64,000 nt of DNA from Sphingomonas abietis (GCF_027625475.1 NZ_CP115174.1:186001-250000); one strand, 5' to 3'. Counted from the first letter of the stretch, positions 47,426 to 55,643 are shown. Program-made: numbers and translations. Notes: generated from the letters alone by a model not told the origin.

Positions 47426-47454
47426 TTGCCAGCGGCGGAAAGCGCCGCTAAATG
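47426..47454 (+). promoter_or_regulatory. Promoter for tRNA-Ala
   Basis: TTGCCA (47426-47431), 17-bp spacer, TAAATG (47449-47454), 17 bp before the mature tRNA 5' end. Confidence 0.55.
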
Positions 47455-47471
47455 CAGCGCTCCGGCGGTGC

Positions 47472-47547
47472 GGGGCTGTAGCTCAGATGGGAGAGCGCTG
47501 CAATCGCACTGCAGAGGCCAGCGGTTCGATTCCGCTCAGCTCCACCA
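47472..47547 (+). tRNA. tRNA-Ala(CGC)
   Basis: A complete 76-nt cloverleaf including encoded CCA. The anticodon stem CTGCA/TGCAG closes loop ATCGCAC, giving anticodon CGC (codon GCG). The acceptor carries the G3-U70 pair that specifies alanine. TTCGATT is the T loop. Confidence 0.96.
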
Positions 47548-47679
47548 CGCCGCCGGTCCTTTTCCCCTGTCGATCCGGACAGCGTCCCGCGCCGCGATTT
47601 CGCGCGCGTGCCGCATTTCGGCGATGGCCGGAAATGTGCGACGATCATGATATGACTGATTCACGATCGGGGCGCGGCC

Positions 47680-48357
47680 TTGGCGTCCACTGACCCCGCC
47701 GCGCCGGTATCGGATGCCGCATCGCTGATCCTGATGCAGGATCGGGCGGGCGAGGCGCCGCGCATCCTGATCGTCCAGCGCGGCGCGGCGCTCGTCTTCG
47801 CGGCCGGCGCCTATGTCTTTCCGGGCGGGCGGGTGGACCCCGAGGACCGGGCGGCGGCGGCATCGGCCCATCCGCAACTGGCGCCGGACGAGGCGGCGGC
47901 GCGGATCGCGGCGATTCGCGAGACTCGCGAGGAGACCGGCATCGCCCTCGATCCCGCCATCGGCGCGGCGCTGATCCCGTTCGCACGCTGGCTGCCGCGG
48001 CATGAGGCGGTGAAGCGGCGATTCGATACGCGCTTCTATCTGGCCCGCGCCACCGGAGAGGACATCCCCGTGGCCGACGGCGAAGAGACCAGCCAGGCCT
48101 TCTGGGCGACGGCGGCGGATGTGCTGGCGCGCTGCGAAGCGGGCGACGGGCGGGCGATCTTCCCGACTCGGCGATTGCTGGAGCGGATCGCCCGGTTCGG
48201 CAGCTTCGCCGACGCCTGTGCCGATGCGGCGCGGTGGCCGCAGCGGATCATCTCGCCCTGGATCGAGTCGCGCGAGGATGGCGACTGGCTCCGTATCCCG
48301 AACGATGCCGGCTATCCGGTTACCGGCGAGCCGATCGCGACCGCCTTCCGCTACTGA
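47680..48357 (+). CDS. Nudix hydrolase (NUDT19-like)
   Basis: A protein of about 225 residues. The Nudix box is split by an insertion: FPGGRVDPED, then about 20 residues, then AAIRETREETGI. That layout is typical of the NUDT19/RP2-like group, whose studied members cleave CoA derivatives. The start is probably TTG at 47680 (ASTDPAAP follows); ATG at 47734 would delete the first strand of the fold. The stop is 28 bp from the convergent clpS stop. Confidence 0.85.
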   Translation: MASTDPAAPVSDAASLILMQDRAGEAPRILIVQRGAALVFAAGAYVFPGGRVDPEDRAAAASAHPQLAPDEAAARIAAIRETREETGIALDPAIGAALIPFARWLPRHEAVKRRFDTRFYLARATGEDIPVADGEETSQAFWATAADVLARCEAGDGRAIFPTRRLLERIARFGSFADACADAARWPQRIISPWIESREDGDWLRIPNDAGYPVTGEPIATAFRY

Positions 48358-48385
48358 GCGCGGGCTCGTCGCCCAGGCTCGTCGT

Positions 48386-48709
48386 TCAGGCCTTTTCGAT
48401 CGTGCATTGCAGCGGATGCTGCTGCTGGCGGGCGAAATCGACCACCTGGGTCGCCTTGGTCTCGGCGACCTCGTGGCTGAACACGCCGCACACGCCGACG
48501 CCCTTCTGGTGGACGTGGAGCATCACCCGCGTCGCATCCTCGATGTTCATCCGGAAGAAGCGCTGCAGGCACAGCACCACGAACTCCATCGGGGTGTAGT
48601 CGTCGTTGAGCATCAGCACCTTGTAGAGCGACGGCTTCTTGGTGCGGCTCCGCGTGCGGGTGGCGACGCCGACGCCGTTGCCGGTGTCCTCGCCATCCTT
48701 GTTCGCCAT
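48386..48709 (-). CDS. clpS: ATP-dependent Clp protease adaptor ClpS
   Basis: A 107-residue N-degron adaptor that delivers proteins with bulky N-terminal residues to ClpAP. The family core is [16 protein letters not shown] (with the NDD/TPMEFV binding pocket), [20 protein letters not shown], and a C-terminal [10 protein letters not shown]. The start at 48709 (MANKDGED) was chosen to match usual family length; ATGs at 48769 and 48775 in frame are alternatives, and none has a strong ribosome site. clpA is not in the window. Confidence 0.92.
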   Translation of the reverse strand: MANKDGEDTGNGVGVATRTRSRTKKPSLYKVLMLNDDYTPMEFVVLCLQRFFRMNIEDATRVMLHVHQKGVGVCGVFSHEVAETKATQVVDFARQQQHPLQCTIEKA

Positions 48710-48866
48710 GGCGCGGATCGGTTCATGAACCGGATCGACGCTGGCGAGGAGATTATGGGGCTGCTGCATGGTCATCGGCCACGATATGGCATCGCGCGGG
48801 GGGAGGGCAAGAGCCGGCTGCGGACAAGCGTGCGGCATTGGTCCAAAAGGTGCCGTCGCCGATGCG

Positions 48867-48894
48867 AAAAGGCCGCCCCGCGAGGGACGGCCTT
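48867..48894 (-). terminator. Rho-independent terminator after the phasin gene
   Basis: On the minus strand an 11-bp stem with one G-T pair and a 4-nt loop ends in a short T-run. It lies 26 bp past the phasin stop codon. Confidence 0.85.
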
Positions 48895-48919
48895 TCCTGG
48901 CACGATGTTCGATCGCGGA

Positions 48920-49909
48920 TCAGAAAGCGCTGGTGGTCTTCGCCTTTTCGACCGCGACGGCAACCCGGTTCGAGATCGGCTGGACGACGTCGCCGGCCAG
49001 CTTCAGCCAGGCTTCGGTCACCTTGGTGCTCTCGGCGACGGCCGACTCGAAATAGGACTTCATATAGTCGCTCTGGAGCTTGAACAGCTCGGTCGGCGAT
49101 TTGGCCGACGCGAAGGTCTTGAAGGCGGCGGTGCCGCTCTCGAACGACTTGCGCGCATAGTCGGCCGCTTCCTGGCCGAGCGACTCGGCGGCCTTGGCGG
49201 CGAGCTTGCCCGACTCGACGATCGCCTCGACATTGCCCTTCTGGAATTCGGTGAACTCCTCGGACAGCTTGACGCTCTTTTCGTAGGCGCCCTTGGCGCG
49301 CTCGCTGGCATCGCCGAACAGCGCCTGCATCTTCTGGCCGGCATCGGCGGTGAACTTCTTGGCGGTTTCCTGGACCTTGGTCACGGTGTCGTTCATGATT
49401 GTGCTTCCCTCGGTGATGACGGCGATGGGCGCCGCCGCCTGTTTCGTCATGGCCTTCGCAATCGGGGTCTTCGCAACGGGCTGGGGCGCGGGCACCCCAA
49501 CCTTGTCTTCCACCTTCACAGCAGCCACTTCGACCGGCTTCGGCGCAGGCGCCGGAGCCACGGGGGCCGACTTGATCTTGGGCGCCACCGGCACCGGCTT
49601 GGCAGCCACCGGCGCGGGTTTCGCGACAGTGGGTGTTTCGGTCTTCGCCGCCGCCGCCGCCGGCTTCGGCGCAGGGGCCGCAGCGGCGGACTGGATGGCG
49701 GGTGCAGCGGGGGGCGGCCCGGCCGCGGCGGTCACGGGTTTCGCCGTTCCGGCTGGCGTCGGCGCCGCGGCGGTCGCTGGGACGGGTTTCGCGGTGGGAG
49801 CGGCGGCCTTCGCCTCGGGCGTCCTGGCGACGGTGGCGGCTTTCGCACGTTCCGAACTCACCCGCTTGGGCGGGGTGGCACGCGTCGGCTGGCCGGTCTT
49901 CTCTACCAT
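48920..49909 (-). CDS. Phasin with long Ala/Pro/Lys-rich N-terminal extension
   Basis: A 329-residue protein. Residues 1-171 are low-complexity Ala, Pro, Lys and Val (repeats such as AKPVPATAAAP). Residues 172-329 are a normal phasin coating domain (MNDTVTKVQETAKKF, FTEFQKGNVEAIVESGKLA, ESLGQEAADYARKSFESGTA). Phasins coat polyhydroxyalkanoate granules. The extension recalls the Lys/Pro/Ala tail of Pseudomonas PhaF, which binds DNA, though here it is N-terminal. A strong internal start at Met172 may yield the short form alone. phaC lies upstream on the same strand. Confidence 0.9.
   Translation of the reverse strand: MVEKTGQPTRATPPKRVSSERAKAATVARTPEAKAAAPTAKPVPATAAAPTPAGTAKPVTAAAGPPPAAPAIQSAAAAPAPKPAAAAAKTETPTVAKPAPVAAKPVPVAPKIKSAPVAPAPAPKPVEVAAVKVEDKVGVPAPQPVAKTPIAKAMTKQAAAPIAVITEGSTIMNDTVTKVQETAKKFTADAGQKMQALFGDASERAKGAYEKSVKLSEEFTEFQKGNVEAIVESGKLAAKAAESLGQEAADYARKSFESGTAAFKTFASAKSPTELFKLQSDYMKSYFESAVAESTKVTEAWLKLAGDVVQPISNRVAVAVEKAKTTSAF
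49394..49411 (-). promoter_or_regulatory. Internal ribosome-binding site and start for a short phasin
   Basis: On the minus strand GAGGGA (49406-49411) lies 9 nt before the ATG at 49396, which opens exactly the conserved phasin domain (157 residues, a usual phasin length). Its strength suggests real initiation inside the longer gene. Confidence 0.55.
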
Positions 49910-49943
49910 AGGTCCGCTCCAAGCGAGACTTGTTACGTTTATA

Positions 49944-50003
49944 TTGCGGCGCACAATACACCTGCTGCGAACGCCACGCAAGTGGATTTTGTGCGGTGCA
50001 GCA
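49944..50003. promoter_or_regulatory. Paired inverted motifs around the phasin promoter
   Basis: TTGTGCGCCGCAA (minus strand, 49944-49956) and TTGTGCGGTGCAGCA (plus strand, 49989-50003) share TTGTGCGxxGCA and face each other. One overlaps the -10 and start region, the other lies just upstream of the -35. PHA regulators of the PhaR family bind TGC/GCA-rich sites before phasin genes, so these are good operator candidates. Confidence 0.5.
49953..49981 (-). promoter_or_regulatory. Promoter for the phasin gene
   Basis: On the minus strand TTGCGT (49976-49981), 17-bp spacer, TATTGT (49953-49958). Transcription would start near 49946, giving a leader of about 37 nt with GGAG before the ATG. Confidence 0.6.
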
Positions 50004-50045
50004 TGGCTGTTGAGGTGAAGCGATAACGGCGTGCGCCGAACCGCC

Positions 50046-51815
50046 TCAGCGCTGGCTGACGTAGCGTCCCGGCGCGTCCTCGATCGCCTTGCGCCGGCCC
50101 TTGCCCGGCAGGCGCGCACCCTTGGCGGCGACCATCTCCGCATCATGACCGGCCAGCCAGGCGCGCCAGTCCGGCCACCAGCTGCCCTTGGTCTCGATCG
50201 CCTGACCGAGGAAGTCGGCCAGCGTCGCGGCGGGATGGTCGCTCGTCCAATATTGATATTTGCCGGAGGCGGGCGGGTTGACCACGCCGGCGATATGGCC
50301 GGACCCGGCCAGCACGAAACGGAGCGGCCCGCTGAGATGTTCGGTGAGCTTCCACACGCTGTCGGCCGGCGCGATATGGTCTTCGCGCCCGGCCTGGACA
50401 TAGGCCGGGGTGGTGATGGCGGTCAGGTCGATCGGCGTGCCGGCGACGGCGATGGCGCCGGGCTGCACCAGCAGATTGTCGCGGTAGAAATCACGCAGAT
50501 AGGCCTGGTGCCACAGCGCCGGCAGATTGGTGACGTCGCCGTTCCAGTGGAGCAGATCGAAGGCGGGGTGCTCTTCGCCCATCAGGTAATTCTGGACGAC
50601 ATAGTTCCAGATCAGATCCTTGCCGCGCAGCAGGTTGAAGGTCGCGGCCATGTAGCGCCCGTCGAGATAGCCCTTGTCGCCGGCGAGGCCGGCGGCGAGA
50701 TCGAGCTGGGCGTCGTCGATGAACAAAGCGAGATCGCCGGCGGCCGCGAAATCCACCTGCGCGGTGAAGAAGGTGGCGGTGGCGACCTTCGCCGCCTCGC
50801 CTTGTGCGGCGAGCAGCGCCAGCGTCGCGGCGAGCGTGGTGCCGGCGACGCAATAGCCGATCGTGTGGGTGCTCTCGACCCCCAACAGGTCGCGCACCGT
50901 ATCGATGGCGTCGATCTGCGCGGCGACATAATCGTCGAGCATGACATGGGCGATGCTGGCGTCGGCCGATTTCCACGAGACCATGAACACGCTGATGCCC
51001 TGCTCCACCGCCCAGCGCACGAAGCTCTTCTGCGGGTTGAGATCGAGGATGTAGAAGCGGTTGATCCACGGCGGGAAGATCAGCAGCGGGATCTTCGCCA
51101 CCCTGTCGGTGGTCGGGCTATATTGGATCAGCTGGTAGAGCGGTGTCTCGTGGATCACCTTGCCGGGGGTGGAGGCGATGTCGCGGCCGAGCTGGAAGGC
51201 GTCGCGATGCGAATGGGTGAGCTGGCCGCGATCGAGATCGGCGAGCAGATTCTCCATGCCCCTGAGCAGGCTCTCGCCGCGTGTCGTGAGGATCTTCTCC
51301 AGCGCCTGCGGATTGGTGGCGACGAAATTGGCGGGCGACATCGCCTCGGTGAAGGACCGGGTGGCGAAGCGGAGCTGCTCGCGCTGCTTGTCCGACAGGC
51401 CGCCGATCGCCTCGACCGAGCGGACCATATGATCCGAGACGATCTGGTAGGATTGGCGGATCAGATCGAACATCGGCAGGTCGCGCCATTGCGGCGCGGC
51501 GAAGCGGCGATCGGCATCCGGTTTGGGTGCCGGGGCGGCGGCGGGATCGAGGAAGCGCTGCCAGAGCGTCAGGCTGTCCTTCCAGAAATCGGCCTGCGCA
51601 TCGGCGAGCGTATCAGTATCGAAGCGGATCGCGGCCGGATTGGTCCACATCTTCGAGAAATCGGGCAGAGCGGGCGGTGTCGGCGGCGCCAGCAGCGCCT
51701 GGCGGGAGGCATATTCGAGCAGCATCTGCTGCGCGCGACCGATCACGCCGGTCCAGTGCTGGATCTCCTCGAGCGTCGGCTGGAACGCATCGCGTGCATC
51801 GGTCTGCTCGGCCAA
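50046..51815 (-). CDS. phaC: Class I poly(R)-hydroxyalkanoic acid synthase
   Basis: A 589-residue synthase that polymerises hydroxyacyl-CoA into storage polyester on granules. The lipase-like box GYCVAG holds the catalytic Cys322; the other triad residues are near REDHIAP (Asp) and GSGHIAGV (His). IFPPWINRFYILDL and the conserved Trp in FMVSWKS are typical. Size is that of single-subunit class I enzymes. The start is probably TTG at 51815 with GGGAG 7 nt upstream; an ATG at 51896 would add an unconvincing tail close to the divergent gene. Confidence 0.94.
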   Translation of the reverse strand: MAEQTDARDAFQPTLEEIQHWTGVIGRAQQMLLEYASRQALLAPPTPPALPDFSKMWTNPAAIRFDTDTLADAQADFWKDSLTLWQRFLDPAAAPAPKPDADRRFAAPQWRDLPMFDLIRQSYQIVSDHMVRSVEAIGGLSDKQREQLRFATRSFTEAMSPANFVATNPQALEKILTTRGESLLRGMENLLADLDRGQLTHSHRDAFQLGRDIASTPGKVIHETPLYQLIQYSPTTDRVAKIPLLIFPPWINRFYILDLNPQKSFVRWAVEQGISVFMVSWKSADASIAHVMLDDYVAAQIDAIDTVRDLLGVESTHTIGYCVAGTTLAATLALLAAQGEAAKVATATFFTAQVDFAAAGDLALFIDDAQLDLAAGLAGDKGYLDGRYMAATFNLLRGKDLIWNYVVQNYLMGEEHPAFDLLHWNGDVTNLPALWHQAYLRDFYRDNLLVQPGAIAVAGTPIDLTAITTPAYVQAGREDHIAPADSVWKLTEHLSGPLRFVLAGSGHIAGVVNPPASGKYQYWTSDHPAATLADFLGQAIETKGSWWPDWRAWLAGHDAEMVAAKGARLPGKGRRKAIEDAPGRYVSQR

Positions 51816-51913
51816 TCGACCACTCCCACAGAAACGCGCCTGTGCCGTTGCGCGCGATTCCGCTATAGCGCGGCTGCCGCCACCGTGGCGAGCCATCCAG
51901 AAGGTCTTTGAGA

Positions 51914-53131
51914 ATGTCCGAGGATTTCTACCGTATTCGTCGCCTGCCCCCTTATGTGTTCGCCGAAGTGAACGCGATGAAGGCAGCGGCGCGCGCGGCG
52001 GGAGAGGACATCATCGATCTCGGCATGGGCAATCCGGACGGCGCGCCGGCGCAGCATGTCATCGACAAATTGTGCGAGGTCGCGCGCGATCCCGGCGCAC
52101 ATGGCTATTCGGCATCGAAGGGCATTCCGGGGCTGCGCAAGGCGCAGGCCGGCTATTATGCGCGCCGCTTCGGCGTCGATGTCGATCCCGATAGCGAGGT
52201 GGTGGTGACGCTGGGGTCCAAGGAGGGCCTCGCCAACCTCGCCCAGGCTATCACCGCGCCCGGCGACGTCGTGCTGGCGCCGAACCCGAGCTACCCGATC
52301 CACACCTTCGGCTTCATCATCGCGGGTGCCGCGATCCGCTCGATCCCGGCGGCGCCGGGGCCGGACTTCTTCACGCGGCTGGAGCATGCGATCGCCTACA
52401 CGGTGCCGAAGCCCTCGGTGCTGGTGATGGGCTATCCGTCCAATCCCACCGCCTATGTGGCAGATCTCGCTTTCTACGAGCAGGTCGTCGCCTTCGCCAA
52501 AGAGCACAAGCTCTGGGTGCTGTCCGATCTGGCCTATTCGGAGATTTATTTCGGCGACAAGCCGACGCCCTCGATCCTCCAGGTGCCGGATGCCAAGGAT
52601 GTCGCGATCGAGTTCACCTCGGTCTCCAAGACCTATTCAATGGCGGGCTGGCGGATCGGCTTCGCGGTCGGCAACAAGACGCTGATCGGCGCGCTGACGC
52701 GGGTGAAATCCTATCTCGATTATGGCGCCTTCACGCCGATCCAGGCGGCGGCGGTGGCGGCGATCAACGGCCCGCAGGATATCGTCGAGCAGAACCGCCA
52801 GCTCTACAAGCGCCGCCGCGACGTGATGGTGGAGAGCTTCGGCCGCGCCGGCTGGGAGCTGCCGTCGCCGGAAGCCTCCATGTTCTGCTGGGCGCCGATC
52901 CCGCCGGCGCTGAAGCATCTCGGCGCGCTCGAATTCTCCAAGCAGCTGCTCCAGCACGCGCAGGTCGCCGTCGCGCCCGGCGTCGGCTTCGGCGAGGAGG
53001 GGGAGGGGCATGTCCGCCTCGCGCTGGTCGAGAACGAGCATCGCATCCGCCAGGCCGCGCGCAATCTGAAGCGCTATCTCCAGTCGATGGGCGTCAATGC
53101 GCCGGCGGACCAGCCGCGCAAGGCGGGCTGA
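51914..53131 (+). CDS. Class I aminotransferase (AlaC / LL-DAP aminotransferase-like)
   Basis: A 405-residue PLP enzyme. The lysine is Lys239 in SVSKTYSMAGWRIGF; LGMGNPDGAP and MGYPSNPTAYV are typical of the glutamate-pyruvate aminotransferase AlaC group, often labelled LL-diaminopimelate aminotransferase. Alanine synthesis from pyruvate is the likelier role. The ATG at 51914 is preferred to a TTG six bases upstream. A short 17-bp tandem repeat runs through its last codons. Confidence 0.88.
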   Translation: MSEDFYRIRRLPPYVFAEVNAMKAAARAAGEDIIDLGMGNPDGAPAQHVIDKLCEVARDPGAHGYSASKGIPGLRKAQAGYYARRFGVDVDPDSEVVVTLGSKEGLANLAQAITAPGDVVLAPNPSYPIHTFGFIIAGAAIRSIPAAPGPDFFTRLEHAIAYTVPKPSVLVMGYPSNPTAYVADLAFYEQVVAFAKEHKLWVLSDLAYSEIYFGDKPTPSILQVPDAKDVAIEFTSVSKTYSMAGWRIGFAVGNKTLIGALTRVKSYLDYGAFTPIQAAAVAAINGPQDIVEQNRQLYKRRRDVMVESFGRAGWELPSPEASMFCWAPIPPALKHLGALEFSKQLLQHAQVAVAPGVGFGEEGEGHVRLALVENEHRIRQAARNLKRYLQSMGVNAPADQPRKAG

Positions 53132-53160
53132 CACGGCAGGCGGGCTGACACGGCAGGCGG
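53121..53160. repeat. 17-bp tandem repeat at the 3' end of the aminotransferase gene
   Basis: AGGCGGGCTGACACGGC at 53121-53137 is repeated exactly at 53138-53154, with a partial third copy. The first copy contains the stop codon, so the duplication also copied it. Confidence 0.8.
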
Positions 53161-53213
53161 CCTGACCAGGCGGGGCGGCGGCGCGAATCTTTCGTTTCGC
53201 TGTCGAACCGGTT

Positions 53214-53228
53214 CATGACGGCGTCATG
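53214..53228. promoter_or_regulatory. Palindrome upstream of the Gly-zipper protein gene
   Basis: CATGAC and GTCATG separated by 3 nt, about 90 bp before the start codon; a possible operator. Confidence 0.3.
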
Positions 53229-53314
53229 GTTGGCGAGGCACAATCTCGATCAAGGTCGGGCGGGCAACCTTATGCCGTCCGGTCGGTTTGGGGATCACCC
53301 AAGAGGAGTGTAGC

Positions 53315-53758
53315 ATGAAGAAGATATTGTTCGGCGCCATCGCCCTATCCGCTTTGGCCACCCCGATGGCGATGCCGCTTCCCGCGCTGGCGCAGGATTG
53401 GCACCATGATGATCGCGGCGGCAACGGTGGCGATAATGGCTGGCACGGCGGCAATGACGGCAATGGCGGCGATCATGGCTGGCGCGGCGGCGACCATAAT
53501 TGGGATCCCGCCAATTCCTATCATGGCGGTGGCCGTGGCGATCGCCGGCTCGGCCGCAACGATCAGGTCTATCGTGGCCATGACGGCCGCTATTACTGCA
53601 AGCGCAACGACGGCACGACGGGCCTCGTGATCGGTGCGCTCGGCGGCGGTGTCGCCGGCAACCGGCTTGGCGGCGGCACGCTGGGCACCCTGCTCGGTGC
53701 CGGTGGCGGCGCGCTGCTCGGCCGTTCGATCGATCGCGGCAATGTGAAGTGCCGTTGA
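53315..53758 (+). CDS. Exported Gly-zipper (2TM glycine zipper) protein
   Basis: A 147-residue protein. The signal peptide ends near residue 27 (LPALAQ). A hydrophilic His/Asp/Gly/Asn/Trp-rich stretch (about 28-85) could bind metal. KRNDGTTGLVIGALGGGVAG and GTLGTLLGAGGGALLG form a glycine-zipper hairpin, followed by SIDRGNVKCR. Proteins of this type lie in the envelope and are often stress-induced. AAGAGGAG precedes the ATG. Confidence 0.85.
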   Translation: MKKILFGAIALSALATPMAMPLPALAQDWHHDDRGGNGGDNGWHGGNDGNGGDHGWRGGDHNWDPANSYHGGGRGDRRLGRNDQVYRGHDGRYYCKRNDGTTGLVIGALGGGVAGNRLGGGTLGTLLGAGGGALLGRSIDRGNVKCR

Positions 53759-53761
53759 TCC

Positions 53762-53864
53762 TACTCGGCTGACCCAAGCCTGAGTAGCTTTCGGCCAAGC
53801 CTTACTGGCTTGCCCTGACCCTCCCGACGTGCCAGCGCATCGCTGTCACTCGGGAGGGTTTTTT
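53762..53864 (+). promoter_or_regulatory. Structured leader of hom with terminator-like hairpin (attenuator candidate)
   Basis: Three hairpins fill the gap between the Gly-zipper gene and hom. Hairpin 1 is 53762-53770 with 53777-53786 (one bulge). Hairpin 2 is 53796-53801 with 53807-53812. Hairpin 3 is 53819-53827 with 53850-53858, perfect, extended by an inner stem and followed by six T. The 3' arm of hairpin 3 contains GGGAGGG, the only ribosome-binding site for hom, whose ATG is 7 nt past it. GGCTTG of hairpin 2 can also pair with CAAGCC in hairpin 1, which would allow switching. No known riboswitch class was recognised. Confidence 0.55.
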
Positions 53865-53865
53865 G

Positions 53866-55173
53866 ATGTCCAAGGCTTTGCGTGTCGCTCTGGCTGGTCT
53901 CGGCACCGTGGGTGCGGGCGTGATCAAGCTGATCGACACCAACCGCGAGATCGTCGAGCGTCGTGCCGGCCGCGCGATCGAGATCGTCGCGGTGTCCGCG
54001 CGCGATCGCACGCGGGATCGCGGCGTCGATCTTGCCCGGTTCCAATGGGTCGACGATGCGACCGCACTCGCCGCACGCGACGATATCGATGTCGTGGTCG
54101 AGCTGATCGGGGGTGCCGATGGCCCCGCGTTGACGCTTGCGCGCCGCACCATCGAGGCCGGGCGCCACTTCGTCACCGCCAACAAGGCGATGATCGCGCA
54201 TCATGGCCTGGGGCTGGCCGGCGATGCCGAGGCCAAGGGCGTCGCGCTGAAATATGAAGCTGCGGTCGCCGGCGGTATTCCGGTGATCAAGGGGCTGCGC
54301 GAAGGCGCCGCGGCCAATGCGATCGGCCGCGTCTATGGCATCCTCAACGGCACCTGCAACTACATCCTGACCACCATGGAAGCGGAAGGCCGCGACTTTG
54401 CCGAGGTGCTCGGCGAGGCCCAGCGGCTGGGTTATGCCGAGGCCGATCCGAGCTTCGACATTGACGGCGTCGACGCCGCCCACAAGCTCTCGATCCTCGC
54501 CTCGCTGGCGTTCGGGACCAAGATCGATTTCGGCGCCGCCGCGATCTCGGGCATCCGCCACGTCATCGCCGCCGACATCGCGCAGGCGCAGGCGCTCGGC
54601 TATCGCGTCCGCCTCGTCGGTCTCGCCGAGGCGCAGCCGGAGGGCAGCTCGACCGCCGGCCTGTTCCAGCGCGTCCATGCCTGTCTCGTCCCCAACAACC
54701 ATCCGCTCGCGCATGTCGCGGGCTCGCTCAACGCGGTGGTGGCGGAGGGCAATTTCGTCGGCCGCCTGTTGTTCGAGGGCCGGGGCGCCGGCGAGGGGCC
54801 GACCGCCTCCGCGGTGGTCGCCGATCTCATCGACATCGCGCGCGGCGAATATGGCCCGGCCTTCGCGATGCCGGTGGAGAGCCTCGCCGAGATGGCGCCG
54901 GCCGTCACCGGAGAGCGCCGCGGCCGCGCCTATCTGCGCTTCTCGGTCGCCGATCGGCCGGGCGTGCTCGCCGAAATCGCGGCGGCGATGCGCGATGCCG
55001 GCGTCTCGATCGAAAGCCTGATCCAGCGCGGCGCGACCCCGGAAGGCGGCGTGCTGGTCGCGATGGTGACGCATGAGGGGCCGGAGCGCGCGGTCAGCGA
55101 CGCACTGGCGCGGCTCGAAGGATCGTCCAGCCTGCTCGGCCGGCCGATGCTGATGCACATCCTCGACGTGTGA
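53866..55173 (+). CDS. hom: Homoserine dehydrogenase
   Basis: A 435-residue enzyme reducing aspartate semialdehyde to homoserine, on the way to threonine, methionine and isoleucine. The NAD(P) motif GLGTVGAG is at residues 11-18, the catalytic region is VAGGIPVIKGLREG, NGTCNYILTTME and EADPSFDIDGVDAAHK. A C-terminal ACT domain (about 350-430; RPGVLAEIAAAMRDAGVSIE) implies amino-acid feedback. The ATG at 53866 sits right behind the hairpin leader. Confidence 0.96.
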   Translation: MSKALRVALAGLGTVGAGVIKLIDTNREIVERRAGRAIEIVAVSARDRTRDRGVDLARFQWVDDATALAARDDIDVVVELIGGADGPALTLARRTIEAGRHFVTANKAMIAHHGLGLAGDAEAKGVALKYEAAVAGGIPVIKGLREGAAANAIGRVYGILNGTCNYILTTMEAEGRDFAEVLGEAQRLGYAEADPSFDIDGVDAAHKLSILASLAFGTKIDFGAAAISGIRHVIAADIAQAQALGYRVRLVGLAEAQPEGSSTAGLFQRVHACLVPNNHPLAHVAGSLNAVVAEGNFVGRLLFEGRGAGEGPTASAVVADLIDIARGEYGPAFAMPVESLAEMAPAVTGERRGRAYLRFSVADRPGVLAEIAAAMRDAGVSIESLIQRGATPEGGVLVAMVTHEGPERAVSDALARLEGSSSLLGRPMLMHILDV

Positions 55174-55202
55174 GGCTGGATATATGACGGCCGGGGCGCG
55201 GA

Positions 55203-55643
55203 TCAGTCGTCGGGATCTTCGCCCTTCAATATCCTGAACAGCCGCCCCCAAGTCTCCTTCGCCGGGCTCGGCCCGCAATTATACTGACATTGCGGCTTGT
55301 CGTTCAGGGCGCCGGCCGCTCGCGGCGGTTCGGCCGGGTGCCGCACGACCTCGCCCGGTTCGGCTCGTTCGTCGCGCAAGGGCAGGCGCTGCGGCTTGTC
55401 CGGGCGATGGGCGCAGACCAGAATATCGGTGCCGGTTCCGAGCGGGCAGTCCTGAGAGGCGCCGTGCGGCGCGGGGGCTGCCGCGTCGATCATCGCGTGA
55501 TAATGCGCCATCGCCTGTTCGGCGGTCATCGTCGATGCGGGCGGTGCATTGGCCGGTGCATCGGGCGGCGCGCTCGCAACGGCGAGCAGCGCCAGCGCGG
55601 CGCTGATTCCCATCGTCATCCGCGCCGTCCCCGGATCGGCCAT
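55203..55643 (-). CDS. Hypothetical exported protein (tandem paralog 1)
   Basis: A protein of up to 146 residues with a signal-like N terminus (TMGISAALALLAVASAPP). It shares TAEQAMAHYHAMI and RDERAEPGEVVRHPAEPP with the next gene to the right, so the two are tandem paralogs. Four cysteines (CPLGTG, VCAHR, QCQYNC) could form disulfides; the last pair is unique to this copy. ATG at 55619 is an alternative start. Function unknown. Confidence 0.65.
   Translation of the reverse strand: MADPGTARMTMGISAALALLAVASAPPDAPANAPPASTMTAEQAMAHYHAMIDAAAPAPHGASQDCPLGTGTDILVCAHRPDKPQRLPLRDERAEPGEVVRHPAEPPRAAGALNDKPQCQYNCGPSPAKETWGRLFRILKGEDPDD

Noticed and set aside
53762..53864. Known SAM-type riboswitch before hom
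   Set aside because: The hairpin order and loop sequences do not match the SAM-II or related motifs as I remember them; kept as an unclassified leader.
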